Assembly: GCF_003693445.1 (NCBI RefSeq)
Contig: NZ_RFAR01000007.1
Location: 1 to 64,000 of the forward strand
Length of the DNA stretch: 64,000 bases
Direction: 5' to 3'
DNA from: Aquitalea palustris
GTDB lineage: Bacteria; Pseudomonadota; Gammaproteobacteria; Burkholderiales; Chromobacteriaceae
The notes beneath the pieces were generated by a model, which had not been told where the DNA came from, searched no databases, and was given only the letters and a program-made list of their open reading frames with translations. Shown here in pieces: positions 33,282 through 42,762 of this stretch (the first letter of the stretch is position 1; each line of letters opens with the position of its first letter). Made by a program: the position numbers and the translations under genes.

Positions 33282-34120
33282 AGGTAATCGACATGCGCTG
33301 CAGGCCGGCCTTCCTGCACGACTTCTTTGGTGCCTCGCCCGGCACCCAGGCTTATGAGGCGGCGCGCTGGCTCAATCGCCGCGTGGGTTCGCGCGACGAC
33401 CAGCACTTTGTCAACTCGCTGACCCAGCAAGGTTTCCTGGATGAAGTGGCCAATGCCGGCCTCAGCCACGCGGTGGTGGTGGGGCGGCATACGCCCGGCC
33501 AGCATCTGCCCAATGACACCATCCATCAGATCGTCTATGGCCATGAGCGCCTGCTGGGCATTGCCGGGGTGGACCCGGCCTTGCAGGGCGAACAAGCGGC
33601 GGTAGCCGAGGTGGAGCGCGCCATCAAGCAGCTGGGCCTGGCTGGTATTGATATCGAGCCGGGTTTTGGTGTGCCGGCGCGCCAGCCGGACGATGCGGTC
33701 TACTACCCCATCTATGAAACCTGCGCCGCACTGGGCGTGCCGGTATTTCTGATGTCCGGCCCCACCACGCCGGACCCGCGCTTTAACGACCCGGCCGGGG
33801 TGGCGCGGGTGGCGGCGGATTTCCCGCACTTGCCGATTGTTTGCTACCACGGCTACTGGCCGCGCGTGGCGGAGATTGTCGGCATTGCTTTCCGTCACGA
33901 AAACGTGCTGGTAGTGCCGGACATGTATCAGTTTTTGCCCGGCAGCCAGCTGTATATCGAGGCGGCCAACGGTTTCATGGCCGACCAGTTGCTGTTTGGT
34001 TCGTCCTATCCCTTCCGGCCAATAGGCCAGTCGATAGACGATCTGCACGGCCTGGGCCTGCGGCCTCATGTGCTGGACAAGGTGTTGTATGGCAACGCCG
34101 CCCGCCTGTTCGGCCTGTAA
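33278..34120 (+). CDS. Amidohydrolase_2-family metal-dependent hydrolase
   Basis: A 280-residue TIM-barrel protein of the amidohydrolase-2 family (decarboxylase/hydrolase group). It begins [12 protein letters not shown], where many members have the metal-binding H-x-H as D-x-H-x-H; here the pair reads D-M-R-C-R, so that metal site is altered. Later blocks [14 protein letters not shown] and FGSSYPFRP (in place of the usual GSDxP) are recognisable. The ATG overlaps the ssuD stop, so the two are translationally coupled. No such gene is part of the standard ssu operon. Function unknown. Confidence 0.8.
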   Translation: MKVIDMRCRPAFLHDFFGASPGTQAYEAARWLNRRVGSRDDQHFVNSLTQQGFLDEVANAGLSHAVVVGRHTPGQHLPNDTIHQIVYGHERLLGIAGVDPALQGEQAAVAEVERAIKQLGLAGIDIEPGFGVPARQPDDAVYYPIYETCAALGVPVFLMSGPTTPDPRFNDPAGVARVAADFPHLPIVCYHGYWPRVAEIVGIAFRHENVLVVPDMYQFLPGSQLYIEAANGFMADQLLFGSSYPFRPIGQSIDDLHGLGLRPHVLDKVLYGNAARLFGL

Positions 34121-34157
34121 AACCAGAAATTCATACTGCAAACAACAAGGAATCCTG

Positions 34158-35120
34158 ATGCAACATTTCAACCCCACCCGTCGGCGTGTATTGGGCCTGC
34201 TGGCCGCTGCCGGCTTCGCTTTGTCAGCACTGTCGGCCAGCGCGCTGGCTGCAGGCAGCGACACCCTGAATATCGGTTATCAGAAATACGGCACGCTGGT
34301 GCTGCTCAAGGCACAGGGCACGCTGGAAAAACGCCTGGCCCCGCTGGGCGTCAAGGTGAAATGGGCGGAATTCCCCGGCGGCCCGCAACTGCTGGAAGCA
34401 CTGAACGTGGGTAGTGTGGACCTGGGCACCACCGGTGAAACCCCGCCCATCTTTGCCCAGGCAGCCGGTGCCGACCTGCTGTATCTGGCGAATGAGCCGG
34501 CCGCACCGGAAGGCGAGGCCATCGTGGTGGGCAAGGATTCGCCCATCCGCAGCGTGAAAGACCTCAAAGGCAAGCGCGTGGCGCTGAACAAGGGCTCCAA
34601 TGTGCACTACCTGTTGGTGCGGGCGCTGGAAAAAGCCGGGTTGAAATACGAGGACATCACCCCGGTCTTCCTCAATCCGGCCGATGGCCGCGCCGCCTTC
34701 CAGCAGGGCAGCGTGGATGCCTGGGTGATCTGGGACCCCTTCCTGGCAGCTGCCGAGAAACAACTGAATGCCCGCCAGCTGGCGGACGGCAAGGGCATCG
34801 TCAACAACACCCAGTTCTATCTGGCACGCAAGCCTTATGTGGCCAGCAATCCCAGGGTGATCAAGGTGGTGCTGGAGGAGCTGCAGCGGCTGGATGCCTG
34901 GGGCAAGAGCCATATCCCGGAAGTCGCTGCCGAGCTATCCAGTCAGATCAATCTGGATAAGGATATTGTGCAGGTGGCGGCCAAGCGCTCCGGCTATGGC
35001 GTCAAGCTGCTGGATGGCAAGGTGGTGGCCGAGCAGCAGCGCATTGCCGATACCTTCTTCAAGCTGAAGCTGATTCCCAAGCCGCTGGTGGTGAAGGACA
35101 TCGTGTGGGATGGCAAATAA
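34158..35120 (+). CDS. ssuA: Aliphatic sulfonate ABC receptor, SsuA-like
   Basis: A 320-residue periplasmic receptor with a twin-arginine-like signal peptide (TRRRVLGLLAAAGFALSA) ending near residue 34. The mature start LNIGYQKYGTLVLLKAQGTL, the GSVDLGTTGETPPIFAQAAG block and DAWVIWDPFLAAAEKQ are diagnostic for the SsuA/TauA class. ATG 34158 is chosen to begin the signal peptide. No SsuB or SsuC gene follows: the transcript ends at the hairpin 35241-35274. It must use a transporter encoded elsewhere. Confidence 0.91.
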   Translation: MQHFNPTRRRVLGLLAAAGFALSALSASALAAGSDTLNIGYQKYGTLVLLKAQGTLEKRLAPLGVKVKWAEFPGGPQLLEALNVGSVDLGTTGETPPIFAQAAGADLLYLANEPAAPEGEAIVVGKDSPIRSVKDLKGKRVALNKGSNVHYLLVRALEKAGLKYEDITPVFLNPADGRAAFQQGSVDAWVIWDPFLAAAEKQLNARQLADGKGIVNNTQFYLARKPYVASNPRVIKVVLEELQRLDAWGKSHIPEVAAELSSQINLDKDIVQVAAKRSGYGVKLLDGKVVAEQQRIADTFFKLKLIPKPLVVKDIVWDGK

Positions 35121-35240
35121 GCGCGGCTAGCAATATGGCGTAATGGCGTAACGGGCCCGGCGTCGGGCTGTCAGGTGCAAGACGGCAGGATGGCGCTGGG
35201 CGACGCCAAATGCCGTCTTGGCTGGCGTGGTGGTTTGCTG

Positions 35241-35274
35241 AAGGCCGGTATGGCAGCTGCCAGGCCGGCCTTTT
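35241..35274 (+). terminator. Terminator after ssuA
   Basis: Stem AAGGCCGG / CCGGCCTT with an inner TGGCAGCTGCCA hairpin, followed by T's. The gap 35121-35472 otherwise shows only an AT-rich stretch (35325-35450) that could hold a promoter for the small ORF behind it. Confidence 0.7.
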
Positions 35275-35472
35275 GTCTTACTGCCGGGCTGGCTGGTGCA
35301 GGCATCGGCAACAAGCAGAAAATGCTTAAAGCATTGTTAATAAATAGCGCAATTTATTTGGCATTTTTCTTGGAGAGGGCCGGGATTTTTCCTCATCTTT
35401 CAGCGATATATTCGTTATTTTATGGACGAAACCACCCAAATGGCATGATACTGTTGCGGTGAAATACGGACT

Positions 35473-35718
35473 GTGGCGCAACAGCTGACCACGGTCATGA
35501 GCAAACAATCGCATACCAAGCAGGATGAATAGTTGGACGCCAAAATCCCCAATATCGAGGCAATGCTGGAACTGGCATTTCAATTGGTGCTGTGCCAACT
35601 GGAGGCGGATACATTTCGTGCCAAGCAGGACATTCGGGAGATGGTCATCCCCATCAAGATATTGTTGTTGAAGGATATTGAAGAAGATACCCAGCCCTGC
35701 ACGCTGGATGATTTCTAA
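35473..35718 (+). pseudogene. Small ORF interrupted by an in-frame amber codon
   Basis: From GTG 35473 (or ATG 35497) a frame reads MSKQSHTKQDE, then TAG at 35530-35532, then continues without a break for 61 codons to 35718 (LDAKIPNIEAMLELAFQLVL, CTLDDF at the end). The second part could itself start at TTG 35533, directly after the stop. It is acidic, probably helical, and resembles nothing I recognise. Either a nonsense-mutated small protein, a re-initiating pair, or a chance frame. No convincing ribosome site is seen for any of the starts. Confidence 0.35.
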
Positions 35719-35986
35719 GCCAGGGTGATGTCACCGCGCCTGTTGCCTGACAGGCGCATCTTGCTGTTCCATTCTCCAGTTTCAGCCATTCACCTTGTCT
35801 GTTTCCCGGCAAGCATTCCCGGGCGCACGTTCAGTACTGCCCTGTGCCAAAGCCCGGCCTGCGCGCTCTCCCGCACCACTTCTTGGCCCCCCCATGCCCG
35901 GTCCCGCATGCGCTCCGCCATGGCTTGTCGCGCTGTCTGAGAGTGCTGAAACACGTTGTCGATACTTGCCTGCATTGGCGTCTGAC
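35719..35986. other. Intergenic stretch, no gene seen
   Basis: Apart from an 8-bp hairpin GCGCCTGT/ACAGGCGC (35736-35757) without a T run, I see no coding signal, promoter or repeat here. Overlapping frames on both strands have unlikely composition (runs of P, C, R or H). Confidence 0.5.
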
Positions 35987-36013
35987 AAAAAAACAGCCTC
36001 CTTGACGGAGGCT
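35987..36013 (-). terminator. Terminator after the MHS transporter gene
   Basis: Seven-bp stem AGCCTCC / GGAGGCT with a five-base loop; on the minus strand it is followed by G and seven T. Confidence 0.88.
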
Positions 36014-36059
36014 GGTGCATTGCCAGAACTGGGTGGCATCGCAAACGGAGGGTAAAGCG

Positions 36060-37355
36060 TCAGGCGGTCTGGCTACGGCTGTGCCAGTAGTGGCGGATCT
36101 CCTGCCGGTACAGCGCCAGTGTCGCCAGCAGACCGCAGGCAGCGGCCAGCATCATCCAGTAAGCCGGTGCTGCCTTGTCGCCACTGGCATCGATCAATGC
36201 GGTGCTGATCAGCGGGGTGAAGCCGCCAAAAATCGCAGTAGCCAGGCTGTAGGCCAGCGAAAAGCCCACGGTGCGCACATGTGCCGGCATGATTTCGGTA
36301 AGGGCCACCACGGTGGCGCCGTTATAGCTGGCATACAGGAAAGACAACCACAGCTCCACGCTCAGCATGCGGGCGAAGCTGGGGCTGGCCACCAGCCAGC
36401 TCAGGGCAGGGTAGGCGCTGAGCATGGTCAGTGCGCTGAAGCCCAGCATCAGCGGCCAGCGGCCGATGCGGTCGGACAGGCTAGCCATGATGGGCAGCCA
36501 GATGAAATTGGACAGCCCGACAAAGAAGGTCACCAGCAGGCTTTCGTTTTCACTCAGCTTCAGCACGCTTTTGCCAAAAGTGGGGGTGTACACGGTAATC
36601 AGATAGAAGGACACCGTGGTCATCACCACCAGCAGCATGCCGGCAGCAATCAGCCGCCAGTTGTCGGCAATCGAGCGCAATATCTGGGCAAAGCTGGGGT
36701 GCTGCTTGTGTGCCAGGAAGGCATCGGTTTCCTGCAGCGAGCGGCGAATCATGAACAGGAAGGGAATGATCAGGCAGCCGATGAAAAACGGAATGCGCCA
36801 TCCCCACTGGTCGATTTGCTGGGCCGGCAGCAGTTTGTGCAAGCCATAGCCCAGCACGGCAGCAAACATGATGGCAACTTGCTGGCTGGCCGATTGCCAG
36901 CTGACAAAAAAGCCCTTGCGCCCCGGCGTGGCCATTTCAGCCAGATAAACCGATACGCCGCCCAGCTCCACACCGGCGGAAAAACCCTGCAGCAAGCGGC
37001 CGATCAGCACCAGTGCCGGGGCCAGCAGGCCGATGGTGGCATAGCCGGGGACAAAGGCGATCAGCGCCGTGCCGCAGGCCATGATGGACAGCGTCAGGAT
37101 CAGACCCTTGCGCCGGCCAATGCGGTCGATATAGCTGCCCAGGATGATGGCGCCAACCGGGCGGGCCAGAAAGCCCGCGCCAAAGGTGGCAAATGCCAGA
37201 ATCAGCGAGGCATACAGATTGCCTGCCGGGAAAAAGGTTTTGGCAATGTAGCTGGCGTAAAAGCCATAGAGAAAGAAATCGAACATTTCCAGAAAGTTGC
37301 CGCTGGTGACGCGCAGCACCATGGACAGGCTGGATTGTTGGCGGGTGTGCTGCAT
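36060..37355 (-). CDS. MHS-family MFS transporter, citrate/tricarballylate type
   Basis: A 431-residue, 12-helix major-facilitator protein of the metabolite:H+ symporter (MHS) group. Family blocks: [40 protein letters not shown] and [20 protein letters not shown]. These are closest to citrate, tricarballylate and aconitate carriers (CitA/TcuC). GGAGG precedes ATG 37355, which lies two bases past the upstream gene stop, so it is co-expressed with the ModA-fold protein. Substrate choice is inferred from the neighbour. Confidence 0.87.
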   Translation of the reverse strand: MQHTRQQSSLSMVLRVTSGNFLEMFDFFLYGFYASYIAKTFFPAGNLYASLILAFATFGAGFLARPVGAIILGSYIDRIGRRKGLILTLSIMACGTALIAFVPGYATIGLLAPALVLIGRLLQGFSAGVELGGVSVYLAEMATPGRKGFFVSWQSASQQVAIMFAAVLGYGLHKLLPAQQIDQWGWRIPFFIGCLIIPFLFMIRRSLQETDAFLAHKQHPSFAQILRSIADNWRLIAAGMLLVVMTTVSFYLITVYTPTFGKSVLKLSENESLLVTFFVGLSNFIWLPIMASLSDRIGRWPLMLGFSALTMLSAYPALSWLVASPSFARMLSVELWLSFLYASYNGATVVALTEIMPAHVRTVGFSLAYSLATAIFGGFTPLISTALIDASGDKAAPAYWMMLAAACGLLATLALYRQEIRHYWHSRSQTA

Positions 37356-37357
37356 GA

Positions 37358-38161
37358 TCAGCCTCCTTGTTGTGCGGTGGTGGCGGTCGGACTCAGCCCG
37401 GTCTGGCGGATGCTTTCGGCCGCCTGTGGCGATGCCAGAAAGCGGATGAACTGGCGGGCCAGGCTGGCGTGGCGGCTGTTTTGTACCGCAGCGGCAGAGT
37501 AGTCGGTGACCAGCTGCGCCTGTTCGGGCAGCAAGCCGACAATATCAATGCCATGCACCGGGATCAGCTCGCTCAGTTGCTGAAAGCCCAGCTGGGCCTC
37601 GCCCCGCGCCACCACCATGCCCACCGGTTCGGCAGGAATCATGCGGCTGCGCGTCTTGATAGCCTCGGCCACGCCCAGACGCTCGAACAGCACGGTCGAC
37701 AGGAATACCCCGCTGGCGCTGTCGGAGTAAGCCAGCGACTTGCTGTCGAGCAGGGTTTGCCGCAGTGCCGGCAGGCTGCTGATGTCGGGATGTGGGCTGC
37801 CGGCCTTGACGGCCAGTGCAATGCGCGAGCTGGCCAGCACGGTGGCGCTGTCCGCTGCCAGTTGGCCGCTGGCTAGCAGTTTCTTCAGCGAGTTGCCCAC
37901 CATCACCACCACATCGACCGGCTCGCCACGGGCCAGGCGCTGGGGGATGGCCTGCGCGGTGTCGCCCATGGACGGGCCCCAGTCCAGCAACAGATGGTGG
38001 CCGGTTTGCTGTTCGAAGCGCGGGGCCAGTGTTTTCAGCGCGGCGGCAAATCCACCGGAACTGACTACGCGCAGTTCATCCGCCACCGCCGTGCCGCAGA
38101 GGCTGCCAAACAGTAGCAGGCTGATGGCGCAACGGCGCCAGCTCAAGGTGGGTGCATGCAT
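37358..38161 (-). CDS. Periplasmic ModA-fold protein, possible aconitate isomerase
   Basis: A 267-residue secreted protein (signal peptide about 1-27, ending GTAVA) of the molybdate-binding-protein fold: [71 protein letters not shown] precedes ATG 38161. No ABC permease or ATPase is linked; instead it sits two bases before an MHS carrier and opposite a LysR gene. Aconitate isomerase of Pseudomonas is a periplasmic protein of this same fold and genetic setting, so conversion of trans- to cis-aconitate before uptake is a good candidate role. Alternatively a binding protein of unknown ligand. Confidence 0.65.
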   Translation of the reverse strand: MHAPTLSWRRCAISLLLFGSLCGTAVADELRVVSSGGFAAALKTLAPRFEQQTGHHLLLDWGPSMGDTAQAIPQRLARGEPVDVVVMVGNSLKKLLASGQLAADSATVLASSRIALAVKAGSPHPDISSLPALRQTLLDSKSLAYSDSASGVFLSTVLFERLGVAEAIKTRSRMIPAEPVGMVVARGEAQLGFQQLSELIPVHGIDIVGLLPEQAQLVTDYSAAAVQNSRHASLARQFIRFLASPQAAESIRQTGLSPTATTAQQGG

Positions 38162-38199
38162 TCGTCTCTCCTGTTGTTGTGTTTTGGCGTTTGACGAAT

Positions 38200-38236
38200 A
38201 ATGCATGTGACGCATTAAATAGTTAATTGCAATTAA
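38200..38236. promoter_or_regulatory. LysR-type operator region
   Basis: Two dyads in the 90-bp divergent gap: AATGC-N7-GCATT (38200-38216) and the perfect palindrome TTAATTGCAATTAA (38223-38236), which contains the T-N11-A LysR pattern. The second lies 16 bases before the LysR start, where an autoregulatory site is expected. Confidence 0.6.
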
Positions 38237-38251
38237 TTCATGGATTAATAA

Positions 38252-39160
38252 ATGGCGCGCATCAATTTCGAGCTCAATGAGCTGCAGGCCTTTATTGCGG
38301 TGGCGGAAAAGTCCAGCTTCAAGGCCGCCGCCGAGACGCTGTATCTGTCCCAGCCGGCCTTAAGCCGGCGCATCGACAAGCTGGAGCAGGCCTTGCAGGT
38401 GCGGCTGCTGGAACGCACCACGCGCAGCGTACGGCTGACGGGTGAGGGTGAGCATTTCCTGCAGCACGCACTGGCCGTGGTGGAGGAGCTGGAGGCCGCC
38501 ATGCACGGCATGGGCCAGCGCCAGCAGTTGCGCTGCGGCATGCTGACCATCGCCAGCATTCCATCGGTAGCCCAGCAATTACTGCCAGAGGTGCTGGCGG
38601 TATTTGCCCGTGAGCATCCGCAACACCGCTTGCGGGTCATTGATGAAAATGCGCAAGAGGTACTGGCCAGCGTGCTGGATGGCCGGGCTGATCTCGGTAT
38701 CAATTTTATTGGCGGCGAAGATCCGGGCATCGATTTTCTGCCCTTGCTGACCGAGCGTTATCTGCTGGTGGTCCGCCGCGATCACCGCCTGGCATCCCGC
38801 AGCAGTGTCCGCTGGCAGGAGCTGGCGGGCGAAAAGCTGGTTTCAGTTTCGCCGCACAGCAGCAACCGCCTGCTGATCGATCATCAACTGGCCGCACTGG
38901 CCGAGCGGCCGCAGGTCTACTACGAGGCAAACCATCTGTCCGGTGCCTATGGCATGGTGCTGGCCGGCATGGGCCCGGTGATCGTGCCCGAGCTGAGCCT
39001 GACTCAGGCGCAAAAACACATGCTGGTGGGCATTGAAATCAGCGAGCCGGCCTTGTCACGCACCCTGGGGCTGATTCAGCGCAAGGGCAGCCATCACTCA
39101 CCTTTGCTGCAGCAACTGATCGACCAACTGAAGCTGGCATTTTCGCAAGGGCAGCCATAA
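38252..39160 (+). CDS. LysR-family transcriptional regulator
   Basis: A 302-residue regulator. The HTH spans about 5-64 (ELQAFIAVAEKSSFKAAAET, LSQPALSRRIDKLEQALQVR); the effector domain begins near 92 (LRCGMLTIASIPSVAQQLLP). It is divergent from the ModA-fold/MHS operon with palindromes between, so it most likely activates that operon in response to its carboxylate substrate. The ribosome site is weak (GGATTAATAA). Confidence 0.9.
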   Translation: MARINFELNELQAFIAVAEKSSFKAAAETLYLSQPALSRRIDKLEQALQVRLLERTTRSVRLTGEGEHFLQHALAVVEELEAAMHGMGQRQQLRCGMLTIASIPSVAQQLLPEVLAVFAREHPQHRLRVIDENAQEVLASVLDGRADLGINFIGGEDPGIDFLPLLTERYLLVVRRDHRLASRSSVRWQELAGEKLVSVSPHSSNRLLIDHQLAALAERPQVYYEANHLSGAYGMVLAGMGPVIVPELSLTQAQKHMLVGIEISEPALSRTLGLIQRKGSHHSPLLQQLIDQLKLAFSQGQP

Positions 39161-39336
39161 GACGTGGCTGGCAGATCGCTGGTTTGCGTTGGGAATTTAC
39201 TGCGATTTTCTGAATAAGCTATCCGCAATTTCTTGCTTGGGAATGTCAGGTGGATTTCTTAATATCCATGTCTGACAAGTGGTTTTGCCGCAGGGGCAGG
39301 GCCACCATTTTTCCACTTGGCATCAGAGGCTGCGAG

Positions 39337-40272
39337 ATGAGTTTTTATCAGGATTACAACGACAAGCTGGCCATCGAAGGCTGGAATACCCGGACAGTGC
39401 ATCAGTACCAACATCTGGACTTGCGGCGCCTGTCACCGGCGCTGGGCGCAGAAATCCGTGGCGTGGACCTGGGTCAGCCCCTGCCACCGGCACAGCTGGA
39501 GGAAATCCGCCAGGCGCTCACCGATTTCCTGGTGCTGACCTTCCCCGGGCAGGCCATCGGTGCCACAGAACACAAGGCTTTCGCCCGGCACTTTGGCAGT
39601 TTGCACCGCCACGTATTGGGCGACAGCACCCAGTTGACCGCGCGCAGTGATGATCCGGAAATCCTGGGCTGGAAAACCGGACGCAGCACCCGCTATACCG
39701 CTGGCGATGCCTGGCATAACGATGTTTCTTGCGATCCGCACCCGATCTGGGCCTCGCTGCTGCGGGTGACCCGGCTGCCGGAAGTGGGCGGCGGAGATAC
39801 CGCATTTGCCAACCTGTATCTGGCCTACGAATCCTTGTCCGATCCGCTGAAACAGTTGCTGGAAGGGCTGACTGCCGTCCATGACGGCAAGGAAGGCTGG
39901 AGCAATGGCTATGGTGCCGAGCCCAAGCCCGGTCAGGTCTTCAATGCCAGCGAACATCCGGTGGTGGCCCGTCATCCGGTCAGCGGTCGCAAGTTCCTGT
40001 TTGTCAACGAAGCCTTCACCTCGCACATCGTGCAGCTGAGCCGGGCGGAAAGCCGCGCCTTGTTGCAGCTGCTGTTCCGTCACATCGAAAAACACCAGTC
40101 CTTCCAGGCCCGCATTCACTGGCAGCCGGATACCCTGTTGCTGTGGGACAACTGGGCGACCCAGCATCATGCGATCTGGGATTACTATCCTTTCGAGCGC
40201 TGGGGCGAACGGGTTTCGGCCTATCGCGACCACGGCCCGCAGCCGGCTGGGACCTTGCTGTCAGCGGCCTGA
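39337..40272 (+). CDS. TauD/TfdA-family 2-oxoglutarate dioxygenase
   Basis: A 311-residue Fe(II)/2-oxoglutarate dioxygenase that would hydroxylate a sulfonate, alkylsulfate or related compound to release sulfite or sulfate. Iron ligands: H and D of DAWHNDVSCDP (near residue 128) and the distal histidine and 2-oxoglutarate arginine in NWATQHHAIWDYYPFERWGERVS (H near 270). The N-terminal LRRLSPALGAEIRGVDLGQP is the usual family start. ATG 39337 is chosen because it gives standard length; in-frame codons back to 39250 look non-coding. It has no TauABC genes beside it. Confidence 0.9.
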   Translation: MSFYQDYNDKLAIEGWNTRTVHQYQHLDLRRLSPALGAEIRGVDLGQPLPPAQLEEIRQALTDFLVLTFPGQAIGATEHKAFARHFGSLHRHVLGDSTQLTARSDDPEILGWKTGRSTRYTAGDAWHNDVSCDPHPIWASLLRVTRLPEVGGGDTAFANLYLAYESLSDPLKQLLEGLTAVHDGKEGWSNGYGAEPKPGQVFNASEHPVVARHPVSGRKFLFVNEAFTSHIVQLSRAESRALLQLLFRHIEKHQSFQARIHWQPDTLLLWDNWATQHHAIWDYYPFERWGERVSAYRDHGPQPAGTLLSAA

Positions 40273-40295
40273 TGTGCTGATTTGCCTGCTGTATT

Positions 40296-40324
40296 GCGGG
40301 GCTTCCAGCCAAGGGCAGCCCCGC
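40296..40324 (+). terminator. Hairpin after the TauD-like gene
   Basis: Eight-bp stem GCGGGGCT / AGCCCCGC with a 13-base loop, no T run on either strand. Possible 3' end structure; a classical terminator is doubtful. Confidence 0.4.
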
Positions 40325-40456
40325 ACTTCGCAATAAAACACTTCCTTTCGACCCTTCCCTTCGCGATGGCCCATTGCGATTCCCGCCACAGGCAATCTTG
40401 TTGCTTGCCAACGCAATTTTCTGCAATCAGCACAAAGCGAGTGCAAATTATTTTCG

Positions 40457-40472
40457 ATTGATAATTATCAAT
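40457..40472. promoter_or_regulatory. Fur-box-like perfect palindrome
   Basis: ATTGATAATTATCAAT, a perfect 16-base palindrome close to the Fur 7-1-7 core (TGATAATnATTATCA), within AT-rich sequence 135 bases before the chemoreceptor start. The rest of the 334-bp gap holds only AT-rich promoter-like sequence. Confidence 0.45.
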
Positions 40473-40606
40473 TTTATTAAGAATTTACTGCATTCAGATA
40501 ACATTTCCATATTATGATGCCACGGCAAAATTAGACCAATGTGCTAAAAGCTTGCCGCCAGCCAGGCGGACCAGCATCCAGGCACACACACATCCTGGCC
40601 ATCATC

Positions 40607-42652
40607 ATGTCAAAACAATTCAACGCTTTTACCAGCAGGCTCAGCATTGCCGCCAAGCTCAACCTGGTGTTATCCCTGTTGTTGCTGGTGGTACTCGGAC
40701 TCGCCGGCATCTGGCTTACCCACTGGCAAGGCCAGCGCATGGAGCAGCAACAGCAACAGGAAATGCGCCAGGCCAACCGTCAGGTCATCGACATGATGGA
40801 TGCCTACGCGGCGCAGCTGGAGCGCTCGGCCGCGCTGGCCGAATCCGCCTTGCGCGCCAATCTGCCAGGACAGCCGGTGCTCAGCGGCGAGCGGATGGAT
40901 ACCGCTGGCAAAGCCCTGCCGGTGCTGCGCATGGGCGAGCATGTCATCAATAACAGCACGCTGGAGGTGGATCGTTTCACCCATGCCACCGGCTCGCTGG
41001 CCACCATCTTCGTCAAGGATGGCAGCGAGTGGATTCGCATTGCCACCTCGGTCAAGAAAGAAGACGGCAGCCGCGCCGTCGGCACCCCGCTGAGCCACGA
41101 TTCTCCTGCCTATGCCAGCCTGAATGCCGGCCATGCTTATACCGGGCCGGTACAGCTGTTTGGCCGTGATTTCATGACCTTGTACTCGCCGGTACAGAAT
41201 GAAGCCGGCCAGGTTGTGGGGGCCTTGTTTGTTGGTGAGGAGTTCACCGCCAGCCTGGCTGCGCTGCGCCAGAAGATCATGTCGGTGCGCTTTGGCGAAT
41301 CCGGCTACATCTATGCTTTCGACGCCCGCAATGAACCGGGCCGCATGATGATCCACCCGCAGGCCCAGGGCAAGAACCTGCTGGATTTTAAGGACAAGGA
41401 CGGCGTCGCCTTCAACCGCATCATGCTGGAACAGAAGCAGGGCGTGCTGCATTACCACTGGGCCAAGCCGGACAGCAACGAGCCGGTGCGCCCCAAGATT
41501 GCCGTATTCGACACCTTCGAGCGCTGGGGCTGGATTGTTGCCGCCAGCAGCTATGAGGACGAGTTCGCTGCCCAGTTGCAGGCCATGCGCTGGCGTCTGG
41601 CCGTCGGCATCATCGTGATGATCGGCCTGCTGCTGGCCGCCACCTTCTGGGCCAGCCGTCTGTGGGTGACCCGTCCGCTGGCCCATGCAGTGGCTGCCAT
41701 CCGCCGTGTGGCCGACGGTGACCTGACCGTACGCATCCAGGCATCGAGCCAGGACGAGGTGGGCGAATTGCTACTAGCCGCCGACGCCATGAGCAGCCAT
41801 CTGCGCGAGATGATTGGCGATGTCGAACGCAGCCTGGCCTCCTTGTCGGTGCAGGCCAGATCGCTGGTCAGCATCTCCGAAGATGTTTCCACCGCCTCGG
41901 GCGAGCAAAATGCGGCGGCCAGCACCATGGCGGCCTGCGTGGAAGAAATGAGCAGCAGCATCAATCAAGTGGCACGCCATGCTGATCTGGCGCGACAAAT
42001 GGCGGTCGATGCCAGTGTGCAGTCGCAATCCGGCGGGCAGGTGGTGGCGCAGGCCACCAATACCATGGGGCAGATTGCCCTTGCGGTGAAGCAGGCTGGC
42101 GGCACCGTGCGCCAGCTGGATGGCTTGTCCGAACGCATTGCCGAAGTGGTGACGGTGATTCGTGACATCGCTGATCAGACCAATCTGCTGGCACTGAATG
42201 CGGCTATCGAAGCGGCACGGGCTGGCGAGGCTGGTCGCGGCTTTGCCGTGGTGGCCGATGAGGTGCGCAAGCTGGCCGAGCGTACCACCCAGTCCACGCT
42301 GCAGATTACCGATACCGTGAGCAAGATTCAGGACGGTGCCCGCATGGCGGTGGAACATATGGAAGCCGGTGCGCAGCAGGTGGACGCCGGGGTCAGCAGT
42401 GCCAGCCAGGCAGCCAGCAGCCTGCAGGATATCCAGGCCGGCGCGGCCCAGGTGGGCGAAGCCGTCAGCGGCATCTCCGATGCACTGGGCGAGCAGGATG
42501 CAGCCAGCCGCGATATTGCGCTCAATGTGGAAAAAATCGCCCAGCAGGCCGATGGCAACCACGGCAAGGCCCGCGCCGCCGCCCAGGCAGCGGCCACGCT
42601 GGTGGGGCTGGCAGAGGCATTGCGCGCCAGCATCAGCCGTTTCAAGCTCTAG
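40607..42652 (+). CDS. Methyl-accepting chemotaxis protein with Cache sensor
   Basis: A 681-residue chemoreceptor: TM1 about 17-37 ([20 protein letters not shown]), a periplasmic Cache-type domain about 40-325, TM2 about 330-352, HAMP about 353-405, and a cytoplasmic signalling domain with hairpin tip [20 protein letters not shown] (near 520). The tip contacts CheA and CheW. The start at 40607 gives a normal short N-terminus; a GTG at 40541 is possible but adds 22 unlikely residues. Ligand unknown. A Fur-like palindrome upstream hints at iron control. Confidence 0.92.
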   Translation: MSKQFNAFTSRLSIAAKLNLVLSLLLLVVLGLAGIWLTHWQGQRMEQQQQQEMRQANRQVIDMMDAYAAQLERSAALAESALRANLPGQPVLSGERMDTAGKALPVLRMGEHVINNSTLEVDRFTHATGSLATIFVKDGSEWIRIATSVKKEDGSRAVGTPLSHDSPAYASLNAGHAYTGPVQLFGRDFMTLYSPVQNEAGQVVGALFVGEEFTASLAALRQKIMSVRFGESGYIYAFDARNEPGRMMIHPQAQGKNLLDFKDKDGVAFNRIMLEQKQGVLHYHWAKPDSNEPVRPKIAVFDTFERWGWIVAASSYEDEFAAQLQAMRWRLAVGIIVMIGLLLAATFWASRLWVTRPLAHAVAAIRRVADGDLTVRIQASSQDEVGELLLAADAMSSHLREMIGDVERSLASLSVQARSLVSISEDVSTASGEQNAAASTMAACVEEMSSSINQVARHADLARQMAVDASVQSQSGGQVVAQATNTMGQIALAVKQAGGTVRQLDGLSERIAEVVTVIRDIADQTNLLALNAAIEAARAGEAGRGFAVVADEVRKLAERTTQSTLQITDTVSKIQDGARMAVEHMEAGAQQVDAGVSSASQAASSLQDIQAGAAQVGEAVSGISDALGEQDAASRDIALNVEKIAQQADGNHGKARAAAQAAATLVGLAEALRASISRFKL

Positions 42653-42762
42653 TACGGCCTGTCCGTAAGCCGGGCGGATTGTTGCCGGCTAAGGTATTCT
42701 GGGCGCTATAAACAAAACAGGGCGGTGAGCAACACCGCCGGCGCCGGGGACTAGCCGACATC

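Noticed and set aside
35782-36044. Minus-strand frames of 84-85 codons behind the MHS transporter
   Set aside because: They run through the transporter's terminator and have no ribosome site or recognisable domain.
36015-37502. 495-codon plus-strand frame opposite the MHS transporter
   Set aside because: Product is rich in Q, H and A without any domain; it is the complement of a clear 12-helix transporter gene.
39290-39352. Sigma54-like TGGCATCAGAGGCTGC in front of the TauD-like gene
   Set aside because: Spacing between GG and GC is one base too long and the element would overlap the ribosome site.
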